Origin: Lepas anatifera
Lineage: Eukaryota; Arthropoda; Thecostraca; Lepadidae
DNA: 64,000 nt
NCBI GenBank assembly: GCA_034440635.1
Contig: JAOTON010001478.1
Span: 2,768,144 to 2,832,143 of the forward strand
Direction of reading: 5' to 3'
A program made the position numbers and the translations under genes. The first letter of the stretch is position 1. Every line of letters begins with the position of its first letter. Below, piece by piece: positions 44,916-56,517 of the stretch. The notes below the pieces were generated by a model. The model searched no databases. It was not told where the DNA came from and saw nothing but the letters and a program-made list of their open reading frames with translations.

Positions 44916-45821
44916 TCGCCCCCTTCTCCTCATTGGATCCGTCTCCGCTATAAGTACATAATAAAACCTCAGAGGCTCTCGATATTAGAAGCGAATGTGT
45001 TTCAACGGAAATACCGGGAAGAGGCCAATTGTCGATTTGACTACGTCCATGGTCGATTCGGCAAGGCCCCAGTTTTGACTTAAGTGATGACCATGTTCCA
45101 AACTAAGCTTCCTAAAGCATTTTGGAAAGGTGCATGCTCGTTAGAAGCGCACTTTACTCTAGAGATTTTAATAATTGACCAAGGTGTAGCAAAATCAATA
45201 GGCATTCCCCCGGCGCGGTGTGCAAAACAACGTGACGAACGCCCACGCAACATGCACACCATATGCAACATTGACCAGGTCTGCTTGGACCCAGACCAGG
45301 CCACGCGAAAAGAGCCTTTCATCGGCCACGCTTACAGAGCGTACCTACCCTTCTGTGTCAGCACGAGATCTTCTGCGTGAATTGTATTTGCAGCGAAGCT
45401 TAACTGTTGATAGATTTCGCAGTGCTGAGCCAGGGGGGCACGAGTATAAGTTTATGAGATGTTAAATAGCATGTCTTCTAGAATCCTGAATGCAAAATAG
45501 AGCAAATTCGCCGTGGTGAAATATTCAGGTAAAGTCCTTAATCAGAATCCTCATTAGATAAGAGGTGAAAGCAAAAAGTGTGGGTCATAGTGTAAGCTTT
45601 ACCCTCAAATTCAAGGTTACACAGTATGTTACCGCCTTGCATTGACTCCACTTTGCATCCGGGATTCGGGAAGCAGGCCATTTAAAGGCAATGTTTAAAT
45701 GGCCTGCTTGAATGTTTGAATGCACACAGTTTTTGTGCATAAAATTGGACAAAATTAGTTCACGACCGCACGGGTATGGAAGGGCACTCCTGCCTACCTA
45801 TTTAAAAAGGTAGTGGTTTAA
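44916..45821. other. no gene recognised
   Basis: Contains GGATCCGTCTCCGC at about 44935 (complement of a GCGGAGACGGATCC-type transposon end). It also has a frame (45084-45380) whose HFTLEILIIDQG resembles a minus frame at about 200-290 (YFTLEILKIDNH), hinting at a shared old repeat. The part 45490-45620 has a diverged second copy at about 49190-49300. Confidence 0.4.
45671..45709. repeat. perfect 16-bp hairpin
   Basis: AAGCAGGCCATTTAAA and its exact complement, 7-base loop. Confidence 0.9.
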
Positions 45822-46273
45822 AAAGAAGTGTGGTACCTTTATAACGTGATTTTAACTGAGACAGCCAAGTTGTCGGAGCATGTCGGAAAACCCGGTACTC
45901 TATATATCATTTTTTCTTGGAAATCGATATTTCCGTAGAAAAAAGCTAAAACCTACCCGAACTGTACCTCTCATATACCTCTCACCAGGCGGCCATTGTT
46001 GTGAGCTGCTGGTGTGACGACATATGCTGACGTCACGATGAGCATCAGCCAATCGAAGCCCTTGAAGCGTTTCGAGTATGGTAGTGGTTGCCAGATCATG
46101 ACATCATCCACAGGCAGATTTTATTTCTTTTCCTCGAGGAGCATTTTAAAAATCAAAATATTGAACTTATTGTACATTTTTGCAGAGAAGCCATGAGTGA
46201 TTTCATTATTTTTGGCTAAAAGTACGCCTAATTACACTAAATTCCAGGATTCGACCAAGGTGCCACATTCCCT
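45822..46273 (+). mobile_element. TTAA-flanked MITE (AGGGAATGTGGCACC family), copy 1
   Basis: Flanked by TTAA (45818-45821, 46274-46277). The right end GGTGCCACATTCCCT is intact; the left end is decayed (AAAGAAGTGTGGTACC). The body matches 47575-48024 from end to end. No coding capacity. Confidence 0.88.
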
Positions 46274-46365
46274 TTAACCTCTCAGGATCTTAACTGTGTC
46301 AAAATCACTTGACTCGCGTTTGGTGTCAGGTTACAAACTGATGTCGGGCTTCAGATCTATGTTAA

Positions 46366-47357
46366 CCCGCGCCCCACTGGGGGTCCGGCGCCACCCTCGC
46401 CCCACCGGGGGCCATCGATGGCCCCCTCTAACTCCGAAAATATGGGAGTTAGCGCAAATCTGCAAGGTGCATTAGAAAGCTCGCATGAATTCAGTGAGAA
46501 ATTACTTCACATGTTTGAGCGCTCAGGTCAATGGTTTGACCTCCAGAGGTCACGTTAGGTCACGATATGCTATTTTCACTCAAATATGCAATGCTTAAGA
46601 AAACTGGGCATAACTCTTATGCCATTAAAGATATTGAGATCTGGTAAACTACATTGGATAGGAAAATGCCAGACCTTTCTCCGCTACGTGAAAGGTAATG
46701 ACCTCCCGCCAGTGGTTTGACCTCCAGAGGTCACCTCATGACCTCATATGACCTGAGGTCATCAAAGGTCAGAGACTTAACCGTATATCAAATGAAAGCT
46801 AATGATGAGACATACACGATGGTGTTCGATTCAACCCTCTAGCTTAATTAGGTCAAAAGGTATTGCCAAAGTACTGTTCTTGACCCCTGGTGACCTTGGA
46901 TGACCTTGGAGAGGTCAAATGGAAAATATGACCCCTGGGATCCGTAATAGGGTGTCCAAGAACGCTTTACTGAGCAAGACGAGCATTTTAAATCGTTTTT
47001 GTGGCTTTTAGATCATAAGACAGCTTTTCCCCATGCTTTTTCAATGGGAGAGGTCACCTCGTGACCTGACCTTAGGTCACGAAATCGAAAAATCCCGGAT
47101 ATACACTTTGTAGACCCTGGCGGGGCCATGAACTGTATGAAGTTGCAAATCGATCGACTGAGAAACGTAGCTTTTATAGAGCTCAAAAGTTGAAGTGAGG
47201 TGACCTTGGTTGACCTCAACTGGTGACCTGACCTTGGGTGACCCGGGGTAAAAAATTTCAGGGATGGTGTGAAAATAATGGGGTGAGAGATAGAACCCTC
47301 AACCGCGGTCCTGCGGTTCATCGTTTTTCTGCTATCCCGAACCCAGTGGGGCGAGGT
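46366..47357. mobile_element. ~1.0-kb TTAA-type element (GGCCATCGATGGCC subfamily), copy 1
   Basis: Left TTAA (46362-46365), then CCCGCGCCCCACTGGGGGTC and the palindromic GGCCATCGATGGCCCC. The right end CAGTGGGGCGAGG matches 57530-57542 but its TTAA is mutated (TTCAA). It is closely similar to 56518-57542 and full of AGGTCA/TGACCT (for example 46718-46770, 46885-46915, 47198-47245). Confidence 0.85.
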
Positions 47358-47570
47358 TTCAACACGTATGAGCTGGCCGCGCACATTTAAGGCTGAGTAG
47401 GAATCGATATTGCTCAGGTCATCTATCGAGGTCTTGGTTCATTCGTTGAAGAGCATCGCTAACAGTTCATTGGCTCGCTATTTGTCCTAGGCTGGTTCTG
47501 GTTGGAGTATAGTTTTCAGGTCCCATCTGAGGGATTGTTGCCGCACAAGTAAATAAAAATGTTACGACAG
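47358..47570. other. spacer, no feature recognised
   Basis: Short unique sequence between two TTAA-type elements. Confidence 0.4.
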
Positions 47571-47574
47571 TTAA

Positions 47575-48024
47575 AGGGAATGTGGCACCTCCATAACGTG
47601 ATTTTAACTGAGATAGCCAAGTTGTAAAGCAAGTCAGAAAGCCCGGTACTCCATATATCATTTGTCTTTGAACTCGATATTTCTGTAGAAAAAAGCTAAA
47701 ACCTACCTGACACCAGCCCCCTCATCAGCCCCTCGCCGGGCGGCCATTGTTGTGAGCTACTGGTGTGACGACATATACTGACGTCACGATGATCATCAGC
47801 CAATCGAAGCCCTTGAAGCGTTTCAAGTATGGTAGTGGTTGCCAGATCGTGACATCATCCACAGGCTGATATTTATTTCTTTTTCTAGAGGAGCATTTTA
47901 AAAATCAAAATATTGAGCTTATTGTACATTTTTCAGAGAAATCTTGAGTGGTTTCATTATTTTCGGTTAAAAGTACGCCTAATTGCACCAAATTCCAGGA
48001 TTCGACCAAGGTGCCACATTCCCT
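47575..48024 (+). mobile_element. TTAA-flanked MITE (AGGGAATGTGGCACC family), copy 2
   Basis: Perfect 15-bp TIR AGGGAATGTGGCACC / GGTGCCACATTCCCT, with TTAA on both sides (47571-47574, 48025-48028). It contains TGACGTCACGATGATCATCA. The right TTAA is shared with the next element. Confidence 0.95.
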
Positions 48025-48028
48025 TTAA

Positions 48029-48943
48029 CACTCGCACTGGAGGAGGTCTGACACTAAAGCGCACTGGAGGGGACCTGGTAGGCCCCCCTAAGATCTCGGA
48101 AACTAAGAGGCATAGAAAAACGAAATTTGGGAAGTGGGTGGGGGTTATGGTGATCTACGTCATGACCAATTTTATTGACCTAGGTCAATATCTTCAAGGT
48201 CAAACGAGGTCATAAAGGTCAAAACTTGGCCATGCTGGGGACCGACTGGTAAATGCCGTGATTATGCGGGAAAATTGCGGGAATAAGTTAAAGGCAGACC
48301 AGGGCCATATCCAGAAGGTATCAAACTGCCTTCCCTTCAATTTTGGGGTCAAGGTCATTCAAGGTCATTGACCTGTAAGGTCACAATATAGTATACTACA
48401 TATAATGTACAATTTGACTTACACTACAGTCACTGTTTGGCGGGAAATGAGGATTAAACCTTCTTAAATGACCTTTGACCTTGCCCTTTGACCTTGACCT
48501 TGGTATTGGGGTACCTTATCGATGACGTCATAGCATAATGTACGTCAGACCGGGTAACGTCATTTGACCGGAAGCACTGTGGTCAGTGGCCATGAAAGTG
48601 CAGATATGACCTTGACCTGTGACCTTTGACCTTGAACTTGACCTTCATGTGAGGTGACCTTGACATATAATCCCGGTAATATGGTGATATGATTTCACCA
48701 CTCGGTTTCCAATGCAAGCTAACTGGTCCGACCGCGCGATTACGGCGATCTCAAAATGCAGGTCTAACTTTAAAAGCCTATAAGTAAAACAATTTCCGAC
48801 CGATTTTCAAAAAATCTTCACCAATCAACGTGGTATTAAATTCTGTTTAATGTGGCAACGTATCGTATTTCGGCTACGAGCGGTTCTCCGACCACCTCGG
48901 AAAAACAGGTGGCGGGCCTCCGAGGCCCCCTCCAGTGCGCGTG
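48029..48943. mobile_element. 915-bp TTAA-flanked element with the densest AGGTCA array
   Basis: TIR CACTCGCACTGGAGGAGG / its near complement at 48926-48943, with TTAA on both sides (48025-48028, 48944-48947). Between about 48150 and 48665 I count roughly 19 AGGTCA/TGACCT hexamers, at least seven of them in the extended form TCAAGGTCA. No reading frame of note. It is inserted exactly at the TTAA of the neighbouring MITE. An inverted, shorter relative is at 62664-63168. Confidence 0.92.
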
Positions 48944-48947
48944 TTAA

Positions 48948-50676
48948 GGAATTACGGAACGAGGACAATGTAAAATAATTGAAATATAGATAATATATTT
49001 ATTGTGCAGCCGCAAGACGGCTGGGTAACCTGTAAAAAATCAAATTAACTTGTCAACAAACCTTTAGTGCCGAAGCATCCTGTAGCTATAATTAAATCTG
49101 GACCGTTGTTTTTAGTCACTCGACAAACCAGCAACAAAGATAAACACGATAGGACGTCTAACGGCCTGCCTGGTCGAGACGCAAAATAGAGCAAATACAC
49201 TGTGAGCATACATTCGGGTACAGCTCTTCATTAGAATGCTCATAATACAATAGGTAAAAATAAATTATTGGTCATAGTGTCAGCAGAGACATTGAATTAC
49301 GTTTCATACAAATGCCTTTCAGTTTGAATTCTGAAAAACATTTTGTTTGTTTTAACAATGGTACTCCAATCCAACTCGTGAGTTGAAAGCTAATAAAATG
49401 TGTAGCCTATCAATCAAATTGTTTTTCTGTATTCTCACTACACAAATTCAGGACTAAAATACAAGCTTAGCAGATAATAGGCAATTTCAACTCCAATTCA
49501 AAGGTTATAATTATGCTGCCAAAATTGTTTCGCCTACTAACTGATTTTATTAGGTTGAACAACTCTAGGCCATGACCTAGTTTCAACACGTCAGAAAATC
49601 AACGAAGTGCTAATTACTCTGTTGAACACATCGGGCCCAAAACATGTAATTTTCCATAAAGAGACTTTGACATGAGGTTACCGGAGTCACTTGAGGTAAA
49701 CCGAGGTTACCTTAGCTAGGTCACGGCCCATGCCATATGCTCAAGAGGTCAATTACCACCATACCAAGTGCATTGAAACCTGGAACATAAGTAAAGGCCT
49801 AATCCATGCCAAGTGACACGAGAAAACGGCTTAGACCTCGTGGAAGTTACTGGCAGTGACACAATATCTCCATGACCCGAGACCGCCCAGACCTGAATTC
49901 TGGCCAATATGTCTTAGATTACATTTAACGTATTTCGGGTGACATTTCTCTAAGCCGAATGTTTTTTTCTGGAAATTGAAAAAAAGTTCTGAGGGGCAGC
50001 CGAATTTACACCCTGTAGAGCCGGAGTTGAATGAAATATCATATTGCAAAAGTTGTTTTAAACCTACGGCAGCCCTCTCAAACAGTAAGAAGCCAACATG
50101 CAGTTCATTTTATGAAAAATGAAAAAGGAGATTTTCACTCATCCCAAATTGCATTCGGGGTGCCTAGCCACACCCAAAGAGATAAAGATCCATACCACTG
50201 AGCGTAAGTGCACTAAAAAAGACGGTAACCACTTCTTTATCTCACGTTCTAAGTTCCATGGGCGTTCGAACAGGAAGGCATGGAGCAAAGGATCTCTAAT
50301 AATTTTTTTACCGTCAAAAATATGGCATTAGTTCTAAGATGTATTGATTAAATGTAATTCTCTGTCGCCTCCCCCTCAATATTTTGAGTGTTCCTATTCC
50401 TCTCTTCCTATGTGAGGTCCTTCAGTCCATGCCAAAAGTGGGAACAAGCAGCGGCACTACCATCAATTGCGATAGCGCAAACATTAACACAGTCCTAATG
50501 AATGACCCCATTTCATCAGCGGTGCGTTCCTACGTCACAATGGTGAAGACTGTGAGAGTGGCTCACTCTGGTGGTCGATACCCATCCAATGTGGCCCCGC
50601 CAGTGGTCAGCCCATCGACCTGGAACCTGGGAACCTGGCTTATACGCAGGCCTGAGCAGATCCATGATTTCCGATG
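48948..50676. other. no gene recognised
   Basis: AT-rich. 49190-49300 resembles 45490-45620. At 49670-49720 there is a loose run of GAGGTTACC and GGTAAACC motifs and a few AGGTCA. No coding motif. Confidence 0.4.
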
Positions 50677-50750
50677 GGAAGGGCGCCGTGTGTGTCCGGA
50701 AGGGCGCCATGTGTGTCTGGAAGGGCGCCATGTGTGTCCGGAAGGGCGCT
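50677..50750 (+). repeat. 21-bp tandem repeat, 3.5 copies
   Basis: Units of the form GGAAGGGCGCCATGTGTGTCC at 50677, 50698, 50719 and 50740 (last partial). Confidence 0.93.
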
Positions 50751-51724
50751 ATTTGGACCAGGAGCCCCAATTCTGACGTGAGCTGAGACGATGTTTTAGG
50801 GGGCACTGGGTCTGTTGTAGGGGTGTGGTGTGGTGTGTTGCGCTGTGGTGTGGGTGCGCTGGGTGGGTCGATCAGGGAGACTTGTGTCTCCCCTTGCCTC
50901 CCCACCCCCACCGATCCACCTGTGTGGCTAAGCCTGTGTAGCATTACTGACAAGCATTTTGCTGTCATGGAAACTGGAACACCAGTGTGCCTCCATCGAC
51001 CAGGCAATGAATGGGAATAGACAGAGGTTTGGACGCAGCTGTTACAGTTGGAGGCGCCTTGGACACGATGGGTACAGTTGGGGACGTCTTCGCCGCGTGG
51101 TTTCAACGAAAACTACCACGTTGCCGCGACTGGGAACGTTCCCAGCCTTTGGATCTTTTGACACTACCTCTCATGATTTGTTGCGTTTATTTGTCATCTT
51201 TAGAAACGATTCGTTCACCCTTACGACTTTTTGAACCTCATCCAGTGTCACTAGAGGCCAACTTTAACACACAGACATGCGGGGTTAGGGGATGCTTCCT
51301 CCTCTCTAAGGTTTGCTACAGAATTAAATAACTGCGTGGCCTGGTGCTGCCGTATTTTTATGCCTGTAGTCGTTTTTCATTAAACCGCAATTTTATGTTT
51401 AGATTATTCCAGGTCCGGTTCATCTGTCCAAAGGTGGGCACCCAAGGGGTGCGACGGGGCTATAACTTCCCCGAAGGCAATCACATGGGGTCCAACAGCT
51501 CCCAAAAGGCAATCAATGGAGACCAAAAGATAGGCTGACTCTATCAAACCTACGGAAAAATAGTGGCGTTTCTGCGGGTGAGAGCGTTTCAAGTGACGTT
51601 TTAAGACAAGTTATCAATTCTCCTAGTGCAGTCTTCACTGATACCTACGGACCAGAATTGGCACGAAACCGTCCAAAAGGCGAGAGGGTCAGTCAATGTG
51701 TAACCTCCTGCTGACAATAGCAAT
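50751..51724. other. no gene recognised
   Basis: Includes GT-rich low-complexity sequence (50820-50870) and a 196-codon minus frame (51106-50516) that covers the 21-bp repeat and is His/Pro/Thr-rich; I do not consider it a gene. Confidence 0.4.
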
Positions 51725-51880
51725 TGTTGGCGTTTAACGACGCACCCACTGCCAGGGTATTCGGCGTCGCCAACTCTCACCCTGTTGGGAGGGATTTGGG
51801 AGATCAGACCGACTTATACAGAGGCCCCGCCCGGACTTGAACCCGGGACCTGTGGCTTAGGAGGTTTTAATACTATGCAT
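51725..51880 (-). mobile_element. tRNA-related SINE copy
   Basis: On the minus strand: CCACAGGTCCCGGGTTCAAG (B box GGGTTCAAGTCCGGG), then GAGAGTTGGCGACGCCGAAT and CCCTGGCAGTGGGTGCGTCG, the family core. The A-box part is lost. Confidence 0.8.
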
Positions 51881-52680
51881 TATTTTACCCATCCCCCTCC
51901 TGCTAAGAAGAAATATACCAATCCAAAGAAAACAACACGTCGGAATTGGAATCCTTGTTCGCCTTTCCGACATAATGGTTGCACAATTTCTAGATCTGCT
52001 CTAATTTTGCTAGAATTGGTGCGGTTTTCAAAGAAAAGTGGGGACCAGCCCACTCTAGGCGCGTATGAGGATTTAGTCACTTGAAACCAGGGGTATTAGG
52101 TATAAGTTACGTATTTTTCCAAAACCAATGCCTCCCAAATTGTCTGTACAAAGCTGGGAGTTCGGTGTTTGAACAATTGAAATGATCGACGAAATGAACT
52201 AGATGATTATTTAGTTTCATCTAGCTTTCTTAGATTATATTTACTTTTCAACCGGCTTCAAGCATCAGGCCAGGCTCTGTATTTAGGCCAACATCGCAGT
52301 CCTATACATTTTTACCTTTCACCGTACCGTTGGCAAAGTCATCAGGTCGACTTCGTAAGCTTGTGTTTTAAATCAGACCAACCGCAGCCCGTTGCGAACA
52401 TATTGTAAATTGCAGAAATCTTACAAAATGAGCTCGAGTCTCAATTAAGGTCAAATGTTGCGGGTAATATTATCTCCTTTTGGTATTTAGGTTGATTTTG
52501 CGTGCGAGCACCGCCTATCCGCTCGTCTTCCCTGACGCGTGAAACTAACGAATGTTTTGGAGCATCCGTAAGGGCCAATGAGAATGATCGACTTTCTCAA
52601 CTAGGTTAAACTGTTTCATATGGAGCGCTTTTAGTTCATTTACAAGCACATGTCAGCAGAACACCTTATCCCTGATCAAT
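51881..52680. other. no gene recognised
   Basis: AT-rich sequence without motif or repeat that I can recognise. Confidence 0.4.
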
Positions 52681-52689
52681 TTTACACAT

Positions 52690-53579
52690 CTGACCAAATT
52701 TTTTAGTTACGGTCATGTCAGGTCAAGGAGCTATTCAAGGTCAAGTGACCCGACCTCAAAACCTAAAATTACGAGTTTGAAGCAGCGCCCAGAGAACATT
52801 AGCAAACCAATCAGTTTGAAACTTCCACAATATAATAAGGTCACTAGAGTCTAAAAATCTGCTATCTCGGAATTTTGATTTTGGTGACCTGAGGTGGGAT
52901 CATTTTTTTGGTCACCCCATTACAAGCCTAGGGTGAAAAATAGAATAAACTCTTTTTCAGGAAATACTGGATAGATAAGGCTGAAAATCCCCAAACTGTC
53001 TATTCTTACCACAATTTTGACCATTAAGTTGTGTTTTTCAGCATCTGACCTCTCAAAGGTCATACCAGGTCACGGGAGCAGAGGGTGATTGTTTTGCCAA
53101 TAACATCTCACTGAATTGAGATAAAGCTCCCATTTTGCTTGCATTGTGTTATATTGTCACGGGGAGTCAATTGATATGCAAAATGGCCACACCAGGTCAC
53201 TCTGTAACCCTGACCTAGGTCGAGGTCAGGTCATTTTGACTATTTGACCTAACAAGGTCATATTATACATCATTCGATTCGCCGCGATGAGAGGAATCAA
53301 ATGATGCATAAATATTTGCTCTAGCTCTCCTGAGGGCAGATCTAGAGAGGGAAACGTACACTGCTCTGTTGTAAGCCTATTGAGCATTCTTTGACCTATG
53401 CTGACCTCAATATTGACCTGACATAACAATTCTTGGTATAAATTCTCTTCGTCTTAACAAGAGCTTTCGAACACCGCCCGTAATTTACCTTTAGCTTTCG
53501 TGGGGAATGAGATACGGAGGGGGGCGAAAAACGCCCCCCAGCGGGGCGCGTCATGCAAGGGACCCCAGCGGGGCGCGTG
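52690..53579. mobile_element. TTAA-type element fragment, related to 43900-44894 inverted
   Basis: The right end CCCCAGCGGGGCGCGTG is followed by TTAA (53580-53583). A second AGCGGGGCGCGT lies 30 bp inside. The phrase ATCATTCGATTCGCCGCGATG (split here as ATCATTCGATTCG near 53272) corresponds to the complement of 44050-44070. AGGTCA motifs are frequent (52718-52760, 53050-53075, 53215-53265). The left end with TTAA was not found, so it is truncated. Confidence 0.7.
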
Positions 53580-53849
53580 TTAATGTAGTAGTAAGCTGGT
53601 ATGAAATTCCCCATAAACGTTCACGGACCATATGAGAAGTTCCACCAGCAGTACATATGGGATCATATGGGATCCATCATGTATTAGTAATACATGATGA
53701 ATACATGATGATGATCCTCCTGTCATAGGCGGAAATAGGGGGCATGGGGCACTGGCCTGAGCTCCGTGCAAATCACAAGCAGAGGATGTGCCTTTAAGGA
53801 CGTAACGACATGAATAATGTATAAATAATGTATAATACATAATACAAAA

Positions 53850-54150
53850 TGTATATGTTACGGCCCGTATGGAAAATCGGCCCGTTTGCATACGGGCCGG
53901 CCCATTTGTAAACGGGCCAAATAGCCGGCCCGTATGCAAACGGGCCAGCAAATTGGCCCGTTTGCAAATGGGCCGAATCCGTATGCAAACGGGCCAGCGA
54001 TGTGGCCCGTTTGCAAAAAGTCTGGCCCGTTTGGGTTTTCTAGTATCCTGGCCCGTTTGCAAACCGGCCGGCCCGTTTACAAACTGGCCAGCCCGTTTTC
54101 AAACCGGCCGGTCCGTTTACAAATCAGCCGGCTCGTTTAAAACGGATTTG
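53850..54150. repeat. left hairpin array of the integrase transposon
   Basis: About ten imperfect copies of the 20-bp palindrome built on GGCCCGTTTGCAAACGGGCC with 5-15-bp spacers; copies decay inward. Frames across it are repeat artefacts. Confidence 0.92.
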
Positions 54151-55745
54151 AGTAAAATGAATTCCCACGCAGCAGCGTTCTTGGAATGAGTCTACTGATC
54201 AAATTTCATGAAAATTAGCTCCAAATCGCATCATGCCTAATTTTTCCACTTCTGGACCGAAGCGCATTGGATAAATCCCGCCCACTCCACCTCCTGAGCA
54301 TAATAGTGACCCGACCTGCCGCCGGAAGACCAAGCGTTGTACGCCTTCTTTTATCTGTGAAGTGCAGGGGTGATTGGACCGCCTCGTCGCCTTGAGACTT
54401 GCTGAATCTCTGGTAAATGTTATGCATGGTTGTGTACCTACGTTTAAGAATATTGCGTCATCCCTGGATTAAACCCTAAATATAGCATTAGAAATTTACT
54501 ATCTTCGATTTCAGGTTATGCTCTATTTCTGGTTTGGGGAGAGGTCCATATTAAAATATTCATTTTTGAGTCATGGATTTAAGAATTTGATAAATATCCT
54601 GTGCCACCTCATCTGCATTTACAATCATACCTGGCCAGGATAATTAGATTAGAGGCAATGCCAGCGCCTCTCATCATAGAAGGTTTAGCTAAGGCTGCCA
54701 TCTTTTCTAGGTAAAGGAAATTAAGTAGCTGAAACAAAGTTCCAAATTAATTTTCCATTTTATGCTGCAGTCTATCTTCCTCTGCTTTACTGAATCCAAA
54801 TTGGCTGCTTCGGGGCCTTTCTAGGCAAATTATCCCAGGTAACATTACCTCCACCTTTTGCTGAGTGCCGGAACAGCTTAGCTTCGAAACTGGATGAGCA
54901 TTTGAATCCAGGTCATTATCGAATTAGGTGTATTCAATACATATTTATTGGATTTTGGATTCGGATGATAGTCACTGGCCTAGTCTCTATGGCCAAAATG
55001 TGATCCGGATCGCATGCAGATGGAGTACGCGCGTTTTTTTCACATCACTATGGCAGAGTCTGTGCTAAAGTGTTGGGAAAATAGCGCTTCATGAACTCGA
55101 CGACTCCAAGATGTATCTGGATCTGCGGTTTGATCAGATCGCATTTGGACCATGAAAACTAAGTTGTATGGAAACTGATTGGGTCTGGTCTATTAGAGAA
55201 AGTCCGTATTTTTTAGTTTAATGCATCTAATTTTTCCATTTTCATGAATCTTTTTATTTCCCATGAATTTGTAAACTGGGCGATTAAATTAAGTTAATAT
55301 TAATATCTGAACATGGCAAGCATTGTGACTGCACTGCATTCCATTTACATGCGTGCAGAAATGCTTGCAATGCTTGAATAGATTGCTGCTTGTAGAGCTT
55401 TAGCATTTAAGGATGACTGGTACCTACGTATTCAGTTATCAAAGTAAATATGTATCCGGAAATAACTTAGTGCTCCTTGTTTGCCAAAAAACAGTTTTAA
55501 CGATGCTAAGAATCTGGCTTAGTCACAGGCAAAGACCACCTCTGGTGAACACCGGCATTATCTAGCCTCTGATCAGATTGGTTTTCGATTGTTGAATACT
55601 ATGGAAAATATGCCCTGAAAAGTGAATGCGGTCATATCATTTCCAATGTGCGTGTTGTCCTAAACCTCGTCTTGTGCCCACTCTCTTGCTTCATTAAGTT
55701 ACCAATAATGATTATAATCAGGAACTATGTCGCAAGAGGAGTTCT
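54151..55745. other. non-coding interior of the integrase transposon
   Basis: AT-rich, many stops, no motif. It may hold the promoter, 5' exons and introns of the integrase gene. Confidence 0.4.
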
Positions 55746-56034
55746 TTGCTTATTTTTGTTGCTGCGAAAGATGAGAAAGTAACGAACACGCAGTCGGTGC
55801 CGAAGGTCACTTATGATGAGATCGTTAAAGACTTAGCGGACATTAAGGCTCATGGAAAGCTGTACTTAGCGAGACACTACCCGCGCTTCAAAAAGTATGA
55901 TTTAATTACAATTGCAGGAGTGCAAAAGTTGATCAACAAAAACACATGACGAGAAATCATCCACAATGAGGAAGTCTTTGATGTTATTCATGAGCTGCAC
56001 CTTTCACTGGGGCATCCTGGCAGTAGCAAGACGT
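55746..56034 (+). pseudogene. integrase N-terminal part with H2C2 zinc-finger histidines
   Basis: Reads VTYDEIVKDLADIKAHGKLY, FKKYDLITIAGVQKLINK, an in-frame TGA stop (55947-55949), then continues EEVFDVIHELHLSLGHPGSS-KTF. The pattern 'Y.eIv.DL..ik', 'kkYd.l.i.gv.kLi.k' and H-x-x-x-H-(n)-GH-G is the N-terminal and zinc-binding region of integrases of the KRBA2/Ginger-like family (H2C2; the two cysteines lie beyond the insertions, in ETCKNC). The frame stops at a TTAA (56035-56038), where a MITE is inserted. Confidence 0.75.
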
Positions 56035-56038
56035 TTAA

Positions 56039-56513
56039 AGGGAATGTGGCACCCTGGTCGAATCTTGGAATTTAGTGCAATTAGGGGTACTTCTAGCCAA
56101 AGTTCATGAAAGCGTCCATGATTTCCCTGAAAACATGTACAATAAGCTCGATATTTTTATTTTTAAAATGCTCCTCTATAGAAAGTAATAAGTCTCTGCC
56201 TGTGGATGATGTCATGATCTGACAACTACTACCATATTCAATAGGCTTCAAGGGCTTCGATTGGCTGATACTCACCATGACGTCAGCATATGTCGTCACA
56301 CCAACAGCTGACAGTTGTGGCCTGCTACATGGGGTACATGTGGGGTTTATTTCAGGTAGGTTGTTAGCTTTTCTCTACGGAAGCTTTGAGTTTCAAGACA
56401 AACGATATATTGAGTGCCGGGTTTTCCAGCATGCTTTACAACTTGGCTATCTCAGTTAAAACTACGTTATTTGTACTTTACTGCGTTAAAGGGAAAGTGG
56501 TGCCACTTTCCCT
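56039..56513 (-). mobile_element. TTAA-flanked MITE (AGGGAATGTGGCACC family), copy 3, with foldback scar
   Basis: Inverted relative to copies 1 and 2. The left TIR AGGGAATGTGGCACC and TTAA (56035-56038) are intact. Near the right end, 33 bases (56468-56500) are an inverted duplicate of the MITE's own terminus plus the adjoining integrase sequence. This leaves a hairpin TTAAAGGGAAAGTGG-TG-CCACTTTCCCTTTAA (56486-56517). Confidence 0.9.
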
Positions 56514-56517
56514 TTAA

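Noticed and set aside
50516..51106. 196-codon minus-strand frame
   Set aside because: Low-complexity His/Pro/Thr content, runs through a 21-bp tandem repeat and GT-rich sequence, no motif and no conserved neighbour.
53869..54189. Open frames across the hairpin array (and at 58361-58937)
   Set aside because: Peptides such as GPFANGP repeats are translations of the GGCCCGTTTGCAAACGGGCC array in every phase.
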